Shown here piece by piece: positions 25,045-33,447 of a stretch of DNA of 55,873 bases (position 1 is the first letter of the stretch; every line of letters starts with the position of its first letter). This DNA is from an uncultured Acetatifactor sp. Its GTDB lineage: Bacteria > Bacillota > Clostridia > Lachnospirales > Lachnospiraceae. The position numbers and the translations under genes were made by a program. A model generated the notes under the pieces. That model was not told the origin of the DNA, made no database searches, and saw only the letters and a list, made by a program, of their open reading frames with translations. The stretch spans positions 1 through 55,873 of the forward strand of contig CAJUAP010000007.1 in NCBI GenBank assembly GCA_910584435.1, given 5' to 3'.

Positions 25045-27051
25045 ATGAAATTTATCTATGGAAAACAGGACTGGAAAACATTTGAGCGCGGAGAGGAGAA
25101 TTGCTACCTGATGACCAATGGTTTAGGAGGATTTTCTTCTCTTACAATGATTGGCTCCTGCTGCAGAAATGATCATGCGGTGCTGATGGCATGCGTAAAA
25201 TCCCCTAATCACCGCTACAATATGATCCACAGACTGGAAGAGGTGCTGTGTTTTGAAGATGACAGCATACACATTTCCAGCCAGGACTATGTGAACAGGG
25301 AAGTGCAGGGGAATGCATGTGGTGACGGAGGAATGGAAACGGCAGCAGAGCATCCGCAGTATTATGATGGGAAAAGAGAAGAGGGTTATCTGTACCAGAC
25401 AGAGTTCTCTTATGAAGATTATCCCTGCTGGCGGTACTTGGTCAATGGTGTGGAGGTAGAGAAGAAAATTGTATTGATGCAGGGAATCAATGCGGTAGCT
25501 GTTACCTATGGCATCAGAAACCGTTCCGGAAAGGATGTGACTTTGGAAGTACTGCCGCATCTGCAGTTTGTACCTAAGGGCACCCTCCTCTCCGGGAAAC
25601 AGCAGTTTGTAGTGGAAGGACGAAGTATTGCATCGAACGGACATAAGCTTCATTTTAACACCAATGGGGAATGGAAGGAAATTCCGCCGGTATTTTATGA
25701 GAACCTGTATTATGCCTATGACGCCTGTGATGGGAGAAAAGAGACGGGATGTACAATGGTGAATCATTGTGTATTCCTTACCGTACCTTCCGGTGAAGAG
25801 AAGGCGCTGGAGCTGGTGTATGGAATGACGGCGAATCTCCCCGGTGCGGAAGAAATGTTTTGTGACAACGAGCAGACAAGGAAAGCGTTGGCGGATCAGG
25901 CGGGATTTCAGCAAGGGGCGGCCAGTGTGCTGGCCAAAAGTGCAGGCCAGTTTGTATCCTATCGCGCTTCCACCGCAAATAAGACATTGCTGGCCGGTTT
26001 TCCATTTTTCGAGGATTGGGGCCGGGATACCATGATTGCTCTCACCGGCTGCTGTCTGGCTACACATCAATATAAGACGGCACAGAGCATCCTGCAGACA
26101 TTCAGAACGTATTGCCGAAAGGGGCTGATGCCGAATTTATTTCCGGAGGGGAAGGAAGCGCCGGGATATAATACGGTGGATGCGGCGTTATTGTTTATTC
26201 TGGCAATCTATGAGTATTATCGGAAGACGAAGGATTGTGTCTTTGTGAAAAGTATGTATGACACCATGGTTCAGATTGTGGACTGGTATCGTAAGGGTAC
26301 GGATTATGGGATTAAGATGGACGAAGACGGATTGATTGCCGCGGGCCATGGGTATGACCAGGTGACATGGATGGACGTGCGGGTAGGGGAGATTCTGCCC
26401 ACACCAAGGCATGGAAAACCTGTGGAAATCAATGCCTATTGGTACAATGCCCTGTGTATTATGAAGGAATTCAAACAGCTGGGGATGGAAGATGACAGGG
26501 ATTATGGGCAGCTGGCGGCGAAAGTAAAGGAAAGCTTTGGGAAGTTCTGGAATGATGAGGCAGGCTGCCTGAAGGATGTGCTGTCCGGAACCAGGGCGGA
26601 CAGTCAGATACGCTGCAATCAGATATGGGCGGTGTCACTGCCTTTTTCCGTACTTTCACCCGAACAGGAGAAGCAGGTAGTGGATGTGGTATTCCGTAAG
26701 CTGTATACGCCTTATGGATTGCGGACGCTGGCACCGGAAGACGAAGAATTTCATCCTGTTTACGGCGGTCCGCAGTTAGAACGGGATTTGGCATATCATC
26801 AGGGGACAGTATGGGTATTTCCGCTGGGAGGATATTACCTTGCGTATTTAAAGGTAAACGGTTATTCAAAAGAGGCTAAGGCGTATGTAAGCAGACAGCT
26901 TGAAAGCATGGAAGCCGCATTGAGGGAAGGCTGTGTCGGCCAGCTTCCTGAAATTTATGACGGTGGAAATCCGGTGTCTTCCAAGGGATGTTTTGCCCAG
27001 GCATGGAGCGTGGGAGAGATGCTCAGGGTATACGATGCATTGAGAGATTGA
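25045..27051 (+). CDS. Amylo-alpha-1,6-glucosidase (glycogen debranching)
   Basis: Releases alpha-1,6-linked glucose stubs left on limit dextrins. The 668-residue cytosolic enzyme has an N-terminal beta-sandwich (GDE_N-like, MTNGLGGFSSLTMIGSCCRN), and an (alpha/alpha)6 barrel from about residue 300 with AGFPFFEDWGRDTMIALTG, GLMPNLFPEGKEAPGYNTVD, TWMDVRVGEILPTPRHGKPV, EINAYWYNAL and ERDLAYHQGTVWVFPLGGYY. These are the hallmarks of bacterial GH133-type debranching enzymes (GDE_C). Acidic residues in the DWGRD and TWMD motifs are likely catalytic. ATG 25045 follows AAGGGGGTG. It sits between malQ and the HAD gene, probably in one transcript. Confidence 0.93.
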   Translation: MKFIYGKQDWKTFERGEENCYLMTNGLGGFSSLTMIGSCCRNDHAVLMACVKSPNHRYNMIHRLEEVLCFEDDSIHISSQDYVNREVQGNACGDGGMETAAEHPQYYDGKREEGYLYQTEFSYEDYPCWRYLVNGVEVEKKIVLMQGINAVAVTYGIRNRSGKDVTLEVLPHLQFVPKGTLLSGKQQFVVEGRSIASNGHKLHFNTNGEWKEIPPVFYENLYYAYDACDGRKETGCTMVNHCVFLTVPSGEEKALELVYGMTANLPGAEEMFCDNEQTRKALADQAGFQQGAASVLAKSAGQFVSYRASTANKTLLAGFPFFEDWGRDTMIALTGCCLATHQYKTAQSILQTFRTYCRKGLMPNLFPEGKEAPGYNTVDAALLFILAIYEYYRKTKDCVFVKSMYDTMVQIVDWYRKGTDYGIKMDEDGLIAAGHGYDQVTWMDVRVGEILPTPRHGKPVEINAYWYNALCIMKEFKQLGMEDDRDYGQLAAKVKESFGKFWNDEAGCLKDVLSGTRADSQIRCNQIWAVSLPFSVLSPEQEKQVVDVVFRKLYTPYGLRTLAPEDEEFHPVYGGPQLERDLAYHQGTVWVFPLGGYYLAYLKVNGYSKEAKAYVSRQLESMEAALREGCVGQLPEIYDGGNPVSSKGCFAQAWSVGEMLRVYDALRD

Positions 27052-27086
27052 TTGTTGACGGATAAGAAGGTGTCAGGAGAAAAAGC

Positions 27087-27830
27087 ATGTATCAGAATTA
27101 CGTTTTTGATTTCTACGGAACGCTGGCAGATATTAGAACAGATGAAGAAAATCCCCGGCTCTGGGAGAAAATGAGTGAGATTTATTCCGCCATGGGAGCA
27201 GAGTATAACTCACGTCAGCTGCAGTGTGCTTTCCGCAGACTGGAGAGGGAAGAGAAGGAAAGGGTTGCTTGCGGCAGCGCCGGAGATGGGAATAAGGAGG
27301 ATGCCGAACCGGATCTGACGAAAGTATTCTCCGGTTTGTACCATGAAAAGGGTGTATTCTGTGATGCTGCACAGGCGAAGCTGACGGCTGTTACATTTCG
27401 GGCCCTTTCCAGAGAATTTATTCGAGTCTATGACGGTGTGACAGAACTGTTGGCAGAATTGCGGCGGCGCGGCAAGGGAGTATTTCTTCTGTCCAATGCC
27501 CAGGCAGATTTTACCAGGCCGGAGATTGAGCTGCTGGAACTTACACAGTATTTTGACGGTATTTTTCTGTCCTCGGAACAGGGATGTAAGAAGCCTTCTC
27601 CTGTGTTCTTCGGGAAATTGCTGCAGACCTATGGTTTAGACCCCAGGGAGTGCATTATGATCGGCAATGATGAGGCGGCGGATATTGCAGGGGCCAAAAG
27701 GGCGGGGATGGCGGCGCTGTATATCCATACGGCAATCTCTCCATCGGAATATGGAAGAGTGGAAGCGGACTACCGCGTGATGGACGGGGATTTCCGGAAG
27801 GTGGGCGGACTGATACTGCAGACAGATTAA
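27087..27830 (+). CDS. HAD-superfamily phosphatase
   Basis: A 247-residue cytosolic hydrolase. Motif I is DFYGTLADI (nucleophile D8); the usual second Asp is Tyr (DxYGT), a variant found in several HAD subgroups. A helical cap spans about 20-110 with a Gly/Asp/Glu-rich loop (GSAGDGNKEDAEPD). Motif II is LLSNAQ, motif III Lys in GCKKPSP, and motif IV GNDEAADIAGAKRAGM. It is the fourth consecutive alpha-glucan gene, 35 bases after the debranching enzyme. Removal of a phosphorylated sugar by-product is a plausible but unproven role. The ribosome site is AGGAG. Confidence 0.85.
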   Translation: MYQNYVFDFYGTLADIRTDEENPRLWEKMSEIYSAMGAEYNSRQLQCAFRRLEREEKERVACGSAGDGNKEDAEPDLTKVFSGLYHEKGVFCDAAQAKLTAVTFRALSREFIRVYDGVTELLAELRRRGKGVFLLSNAQADFTRPEIELLELTQYFDGIFLSSEQGCKKPSPVFFGKLLQTYGLDPRECIMIGNDEAADIAGAKRAGMAALYIHTAISPSEYGRVEADYRVMDGDFRKVGGLILQTD

Positions 27831-27855
27831 GATAATATTGTGAGAAAATGGAAAA

Positions 27856-28087
27856 GACAGGCAGTAAGGATGCAGAAGTAAGGCAGTAAAGGATAGAAAA
27901 GACAGGCAGTGAGAATGGAAAAATAAGGCAGTAAAGGATAGAAAAGACAGGCAGTAAGGATGCAGAAGTAAGGCAGTAAAGGATAGAAAAGGCAGGCAGT
28001 GAGAATGGAAAAGTAAGGCAGTAAAGGATAGAAAAGGCAGACAGTGAGAATGGAAAAGTAAGACAGTAAAGAATAGAAAAGACCGGC
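27856..28087 (+). repeat. 45-bp minisatellite, five full copies
   Basis: Exact 45-base period: 27856, 27901, 27946, 27991 and 28036, plus a few bases of a sixth. Units begin GACAGGCAGT or GGCAGGCAGT and end GGATAGAAAA. Two subtypes (AAGGATGCAG and GAGAATGGAA) alternate in the first three copies, which suggests an older 90-bp doublet. It fills the HAD-GH31 gap. The long minus-strand frame through it exists only because 45 is a multiple of three. Confidence 0.95.
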
Positions 28088-28125
28088 AGAATAAATGTGG
28101 GGCCGGGATGGAAAGGGGCGATGGA

Positions 28126-30411
28126 ATGAAGCTGGGAAAGTTGACCGGATATGTGGTGGATGGCCAGAAAGTTACTTTGGATTTTGAGGGGCGGAAGGCA
28201 CAGATAAAGGTGCTGACACCATATATTATCAATGTATTTTACAGTATGGATGGAACAAGGCCGGAGTCAAAGGCCATAGAAGGTGAGAAGACCGTTCCTG
28301 TGGCGGTTAAGGTGCATCGGGGAGCGGACGGTTTGTGGATTGATACAGGAGAGATATCTGCAAGGGTCGGAGATGGTTTCTATGTGGACTTTTATGACAG
28401 GAACGGGAAGGAGGTCTGTGGGGATTACAGAGGGGAGCGCAGGATACTGCAGAGAGTCAGCCCGGAAGTGTTAAGGCTTCTGGAAGAAGAAGGACATGCT
28501 GCCGGGGATCAGGGGCAGGAACATGCTTTTGAGATAAGGAAGAAGCTGGATGCCTCTACGCATTTCTATGGTCTGGGAGATAAAACGGGGTTTCTTGACA
28601 AACGAAATTACGACTATGAAATGTGGAATACGGATAATCCGGATCCTCAAGTGGATACCTTTAAGGCATTGTATAAATCCATCCCGTTTTTTATTGCATT
28701 GGGGCAGGAATTTGTGTATGGTATATTCCTGGACAATACCTTCAAGAGTTATTTTAATATGGGGCAGGAATCGGAAGATTATTACTGGTTCGGCGCTGAC
28801 GGAGGCAATGTGGATTATTACTATATTGCCGGGGAATCGATGCCGGAAGTATTAAAAGGCTATACTTATCTCACAGGAACCTGTCCGCTGCCTCAGAAGT
28901 GGACCCTGGGATATCATCAGTCACGCTGGGGGTATGTGACACAGGAGGATGTGGAGGAAGTGGCGGAGGCCATGCGGAAAAACGATATTCCATGCGATGT
29001 GATTCATTTTGATATTGACTATATGCAGGATTATAAAGTATTTACCTGGAATGAAAAGCGGTATCATAACGACGCGAAGGCATTTCTGGACAGATTGTCC
29101 GGCGAAGGTTTTAAGGCGGTAGTGATTAATGACCCCGGTGTGAAGGCGGAAAAGGGATATTCCGTGTATGAGGAAGGTGTGGAGGAAGGATTTTTCGCAA
29201 GGACACCGGAGGGCGAAGTCTATTCTAATGTGGTATGGCCGGGAGAGGCTGTATTTCCCGATTTTGGAAATCCCCAAGTGAGAGCATGGTGGGGCAGTCA
29301 TCATGATTTCTTATTGGATAAGGGTGTCAGGGGCATATGGAATGACATGAATGAACCGGCCAGTTTCCGGGGGCCGCTGCCGGAGGACGTGGTGTTTACG
29401 GACGAGGACAGGGAGGCCGGCCATAAGGAAATGCACAATGTGTATGGGCACTTGATGGCAAAGGCCGCTTATGAAGGATTGAAAAGGCTGGATGGACGCA
29501 GACCTTTTGTAATCACAAGGGCATGTTATGCCGGAAGCCAGAAATACACAACTGCCTGGACGGGGGATAATACAAGTATGTGGGGGCATCTGCAGATGAT
29601 GATTCCCCAATTATGCAATCTGGGATTATCCGGTATGCCTTTTGTGGGGACGGATGTGGGAGGATTCGGGGCGGATACCACACCGGAGCTGATGGCGAGA
29701 TGGGTGGAGGCAGGGTGTTTTTCACCGCTTTTCAGGAACCATTCCGCAGTGGGAACCAGAAGACAGGAGCCATGGCAGTTTAACGGAGAAGTCCTGGAGA
29801 TTTACCGCAAATATGTGAAGCTGCGTTATCATCTGATACCATATATATATGATTTGTTCTATGAAGAAGAACGGACAGGAGCGCCCATTATGAGGCCGCT
29901 GGTGTTCCAGTATGAGAAGGATGAGGCGGCAAAAGTATGCAATGACGAGTTTATGCTGGGCAGCAGGATACTTGCAGCGCCGGTGGTGAGTCAGGGTATG
30001 ACGAAACGGATGGTGTATTTACCGGAAGGGGTCTGGTATGATTATTGGACACAGGAGAAGCTGGAAGGGCCGGTATGGTTTGTCAGAGATGCACCCTTGG
30101 ATTGCTGTCCCATTTATGTCAGGGAGGGGAGCATTCTTCCTGTGATGGAACCGCAGTCCTATGTGGGTGAGAAGCCTGTGGATAAGCTGTATCTGGAAAT
30201 CTATCCCGGCGAAGGAAGCTGGGAGCATTATCTGGATAACGGCGAAGATTTCGCCTACAGGGAGGGCAGATATCATCAATATCATTTTGAAGTGAGGAAG
30301 GATGGGACTGTGAGCGGGAAACTGGTTCATGCCGGTTACGAAGTACCTTATAAAGAGATACTGGTTCAGAAAGCCGGAGAGAAGGCATGGGCTGAGATTT
30401 CGTTGTCCTGA
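28126..30411 (+). CDS. Alpha-glucosidase, GH31
   Basis: Exo-acting hydrolase releasing glucose from malto- or isomalto-oligosaccharide ends; no signal peptide, so cytosolic. Start set at MKLGKLTGYVVDG (28126), eight bases after AAAGGGG; ATG 28108 lacks a site. The 761 residues comprise an N-terminal beta domain (FYGLGDKTGFLDKRN), a barrel with nucleophile D407 in IWNDMNEPASF and acid/base D481 in TAWTGDNTSMWGHLQ, GMPFVGTDVGGFG and SPLFRNHSAVGTRRQEPW, and C-terminal beta domains (APVVSQGMTKRMVYLPEGVW). Length and motifs match GH31 alpha-glucosidases. It completes the set importer, pullulanase, MalQ, debranching enzyme, glucosidase. Minisatellites flank it on both sides. Confidence 0.95.
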   Translation: MKLGKLTGYVVDGQKVTLDFEGRKAQIKVLTPYIINVFYSMDGTRPESKAIEGEKTVPVAVKVHRGADGLWIDTGEISARVGDGFYVDFYDRNGKEVCGDYRGERRILQRVSPEVLRLLEEEGHAAGDQGQEHAFEIRKKLDASTHFYGLGDKTGFLDKRNYDYEMWNTDNPDPQVDTFKALYKSIPFFIALGQEFVYGIFLDNTFKSYFNMGQESEDYYWFGADGGNVDYYYIAGESMPEVLKGYTYLTGTCPLPQKWTLGYHQSRWGYVTQEDVEEVAEAMRKNDIPCDVIHFDIDYMQDYKVFTWNEKRYHNDAKAFLDRLSGEGFKAVVINDPGVKAEKGYSVYEEGVEEGFFARTPEGEVYSNVVWPGEAVFPDFGNPQVRAWWGSHHDFLLDKGVRGIWNDMNEPASFRGPLPEDVVFTDEDREAGHKEMHNVYGHLMAKAAYEGLKRLDGRRPFVITRACYAGSQKYTTAWTGDNTSMWGHLQMMIPQLCNLGLSGMPFVGTDVGGFGADTTPELMARWVEAGCFSPLFRNHSAVGTRRQEPWQFNGEVLEIYRKYVKLRYHLIPYIYDLFYEEERTGAPIMRPLVFQYEKDEAAKVCNDEFMLGSRILAAPVVSQGMTKRMVYLPEGVWYDYWTQEKLEGPVWFVRDAPLDCCPIYVREGSILPVMEPQSYVGEKPVDKLYLEIYPGEGSWEHYLDNGEDFAYREGRYHQYHFEVRKDGTVSGKLVHAGYEVPYKEILVQKAGEKAWAEISLS

Positions 30412-30461
30412 GGGGATGTTAAGAATTGCCGAATCTCACATGAAAACATGCAGACACAGAT

Positions 30462-30660
30462 ACAGGTATAAGCGTTGTGTGGTCTGCAGTGCAGAGACAG
30501 AGACAGGTATAAGTTTTGTATGGTCTGCAGTGCAGAGACAGAGACAGGTATAAGTTTTGTGTGGTCTGCAGTGCAGAGACAGAGACAGGTATAAGTTTTG
30601 TATGGTCTGCAGTGCAGAGACAGAGACAGGTATCAGTTTTGTATGGTCTGCAGTGCAGAT
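30462..30660 (+). repeat. 41-bp minisatellite, about five copies
   Basis: Units start at 30462, 30503, 30544, 30585 and 30626 (last one incomplete), beginning ACAGGTATAAG and containing GGTCTGCAGTGCAGAGACAG. CTGCAGTGCAG gives each unit a small stem. It occupies the gap between the GH31 stop and the shared terminator. Confidence 0.95.
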
Positions 30661-30691
30661 GCAGTATACAGTTATAAGCGGTTATGGTATT

Positions 30692-30731
30692 CTGCCGGAC
30701 AGAGAGCAAGAATCTGTCCGGCAGTTTATTT
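30692..30731. terminator. Terminator between convergent genes
   Basis: A perfect 12-bp stem, CTGCCGGACAGA (30692-30703) with 30713-30724, loop of nine, followed on the plus strand by TTTATTT. It ends the glucan transcript and probably the opposing LtaS-like gene, whose stop codon is at 30730. Confidence 0.8.
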
Positions 30732-33222
30732 AATATCCCCAATCCTCCCTTTCTTCATCGAAAAGATAATGATACTGCAGAACGCTGTATTCCCAGACCT
30801 GGGAAGTATCCTTGGACCAGTCATAATGATTCCCGGCGTGGTCTGTGTATCCGTTGACTGTAATCACAGGATATTTCTGCATATACTGCTGCAGGAAGTG
30901 AAAGTAAGGGGAAACAGGAACTCCGGCAATGTCCATGAGCATTGCGCCTAAGTAGCTCATACCGATTTCCATGCCTTCCTGCTCCGGAATATCATAGTTT
31001 GCCCAGATGATAAAGGGTGTCTTGTACTTGTTCAACACCATATCCCTCTCTGTCAGCCCTTCTGTCTGCGCATAGATACTTTCATAAAATGAATCGTCCA
31101 GCTTGGGCTGATGGTCACCGTACATGCAGATAATTACGGGTTCCTCCTGTCCGGCAAAATAACGGACTAACATTTCCAAATCCCTGTCCGATGCGCGGAT
31201 CAGGGACAGATAGAGATTGGCCTGGACCGATTCTGCATTCAGGGATGTAACTGTGATATCCGTATCCAATGTACTGTATCCCCCGTGGTTCTGCATGGTC
31301 AGATCGAACAGGAACAGTTTTTCACCGGCCCGGCGATTCTCAAATATTTCAATTACCTTCTCGTAGGTGGCAGCGTCCGTGGCTCCCATATGTAGGTTTG
31401 GCGCACCCTGAAAGTCTTCCTTCCATAGACTGTGGTCAAAGCCGAAATATTGATACACTCTGTTGCGGTTCCAATTCTCGCGGTTTTCAGGGTGAATGGA
31501 ATAGGTAGTGTAACCGGCTTCTTTTAAATTAGAGATAAGGGAGGGCATTTTCCTGGTAATACATTGCTGATAAGGAGTAAAGGCGGAGGATAATAAGCCC
31601 ATGGTACATCCGGTCAATACTTCAAATTCTGATGTTGCCGTTCCGCTGCCGAACACAGAGGCATTTACATAACCGCGGATGGTATTTTCCTTCAGGCTGT
31701 GGAAGAACGGCAGGTTTTCTTCACTGATTTGAAGATTGCCAAGCACACGCAAGTCGGAAAAGCTCTCATTCATGACCAAAATGATATGGGGCAGTTCTTC
31801 TGCAATATGTCCTTTCCAATCTGCCTGAGCATCGGCCAGCAGTTCTTCCGCTTTCTCCGAAGAGTAATTTTCGGGCATGGCAATTTGAACCGACTGGATG
31901 CGGATATCGATAAGGCTGGCAACCAGGAAGCCGTCATATTGGTAATTCAGGTTCAGCTCCCAGCTGCTGTCTGCCTTAAATTGTCTGTCCGCAAGAAAAT
32001 CAGTGTCTATCAACAGGTATCTGCATCCTATGGCCAAAAGTAATCCGGCGGCAAGCGGCAGCATTCGCCGGATTTCCCGTTTTTTCCTGCGTTTAATGCC
32101 TGTCTGCATACCGAATACCAGAAACATCATACAGATACACCAGCAGAAGGTTATTTGATGGCCGGGGCGCAGATCATATCTGCCCAGGACATTGGAGGCT
32201 GTTTCGGCGGCATAAATGTCATTGATGCGTACAGGTACGCCCCGGTAGGACAGAACATAATAATTGATGGAGTAGAGAAGGGTTAGTAATCCGCTGCTGG
32301 CTACGACACTGATACGGAAGGATTGGGTACATAACAGTAATATCAGCTCTAACAGATACATGATGTATATGTTCCAGCGCATGGCATGGGGCAGTATCAG
32401 TTCAAAGTTAGTGGAGATCAATTCCAGCTGTATTCCCAGAACCGGCGGCATCAGAAGAAACAGCAATGCTCCCGCCGCCCGGCGTATTGCAGGAAGCCTG
32501 GGAAGGCCGATGAGCAGTCCTGATAAGGTAAGGGCCAGTATCAGGAGCCTGGAAAAAATTGCCTCCCAGGAAAAGGTTTCGTAGACAAATTTTACCAGGG
32601 GCGGAGAAGTATATTCCTGTCCGTTCAGGGTGAGGCTTTGAAATCCTGAATTTGATTTAACGGAATTACATAGCGGCAGACAGGGAAAAAGGCCGGACTG
32701 ATCCCTGTCAAGGGTAACAAGCAGGTAATAGCTGTTTTCTGATGTGAGAAGGTGCAATGGTATATCTATGGGATAGTAATGTCCCGGGGTGATTGCCTTA
32801 TAAGGTATCTCCGTCTGCAATAATACCTGGGAGTCAGCGTCTGTAATTGCAACAGACATATTACCTGTGCCAAGTATGGTGCCATGTGTCAGGAGCACAA
32901 GGTTGATACATTTCAGCCTGTCATGTGTGGGGGAGAATTTCATGCAATACTCTCCGTAATCCAGAGAAGAATCCACAAGCCGGAAATCACTGCCTGTTAC
33001 ACTGGCGGTATCTTTCCATATAGCCCAGCTTCCGGCCCACTGAATCAGACAAATCTCGAAGAGCAGAAGGAAAACTCCGGCCAATATCCGATACCGGTAT
33101 CTGTATATGCGGTTCTTCAGATCGTGGCGGCTTTTGGAAAATGTGATATTCAATTGTGATTCATTTTCAAATGCGGCGTCTGATTTTTTCACCGTATGTA
33201 TATGTGTGGCGGAAAGCTTCAT
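30730..33222 (-). CDS. LtaS-like phosphoglycerol transferase/sulfatase-fold membrane protein
   Basis: Start set at MKLSATHIHT (33222), six bases after AAAGGT; the frame is open to 33342 without a site. The 830-residue protein has a first helix (about 46-66), an extracellular beta-sandwich insertion (about 75-210), a block of helices (about 220-430) and an extracellular alkaline-phosphatase/sulfatase-type domain. That domain has metal ligand E486 in ILVMNESFSD, likely Thr nucleophile T528 in GSGTATSEFE, and MYGDHQPKL. LtaS-type enzymes transfer phosphoglycerol to cell-wall polymers. The extra beta domain before the helices distinguishes it from classical LtaS (about 650 residues). It may decorate another polyglycerol-phosphate glycan; the substrate is unknown. 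It appears monocistronic. Confidence 0.88.
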   Translation of the reverse strand: MKLSATHIHTVKKSDAAFENESQLNITFSKSRHDLKNRIYRYRYRILAGVFLLLFEICLIQWAGSWAIWKDTASVTGSDFRLVDSSLDYGEYCMKFSPTHDRLKCINLVLLTHGTILGTGNMSVAITDADSQVLLQTEIPYKAITPGHYYPIDIPLHLLTSENSYYLLVTLDRDQSGLFPCLPLCNSVKSNSGFQSLTLNGQEYTSPPLVKFVYETFSWEAIFSRLLILALTLSGLLIGLPRLPAIRRAAGALLFLLMPPVLGIQLELISTNFELILPHAMRWNIYIMYLLELILLLCTQSFRISVVASSGLLTLLYSINYYVLSYRGVPVRINDIYAAETASNVLGRYDLRPGHQITFCWCICMMFLVFGMQTGIKRRKKREIRRMLPLAAGLLLAIGCRYLLIDTDFLADRQFKADSSWELNLNYQYDGFLVASLIDIRIQSVQIAMPENYSSEKAEELLADAQADWKGHIAEELPHIILVMNESFSDLRVLGNLQISEENLPFFHSLKENTIRGYVNASVFGSGTATSEFEVLTGCTMGLLSSAFTPYQQCITRKMPSLISNLKEAGYTTYSIHPENRENWNRNRVYQYFGFDHSLWKEDFQGAPNLHMGATDAATYEKVIEIFENRRAGEKLFLFDLTMQNHGGYSTLDTDITVTSLNAESVQANLYLSLIRASDRDLEMLVRYFAGQEEPVIICMYGDHQPKLDDSFYESIYAQTEGLTERDMVLNKYKTPFIIWANYDIPEQEGMEIGMSYLGAMLMDIAGVPVSPYFHFLQQYMQKYPVITVNGYTDHAGNHYDWSKDTSQVWEYSVLQYHYLFDEEREDWGY

Positions 33223-33447
33223 GTCTGTACCTTTTGTCTGCTTTTTACGGGCAGGAAATCCTTCTCTATGTGGTATAATCTTTTCATGCCATTGTTTAAT
33301 AAGGCCATATTCAAGGCGGGAGACGGCCGAATGGCCATCCATACCTGATCATATGGATGCCGCGAATGTTTTGATTTGGTGTTCCAGGGAAATCATGGCA
33401 TAGTGCGGCGCAGGAATCGAGGGCCGGCATCTGGGGATTGGTTCTCC

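Noticed and set aside
25123..26070. 315-codon minus-strand ORF
   Set aside because: Antisense to the debranching enzyme, whose motifs are unambiguous; its composition is that of a shadow frame.
27636..28232. 198-codon minus-strand ORF
   Set aside because: Its repeats (LLFHSHCLPFLSFTA) come from the 45-bp minisatellite, a multiple of three; it overlaps the HAD and GH31 genes and has no ribosome site.
27856..30660. CRISPR array
   Set aside because: The 45- and 41-bp repeats are contiguous tandem units without unique spacers, and no cas genes are present.
30419..30742. 107-codon minus-strand ORF
   Set aside because: It consists of translated 41-bp repeats and lies in the intergenic minisatellite and terminator.
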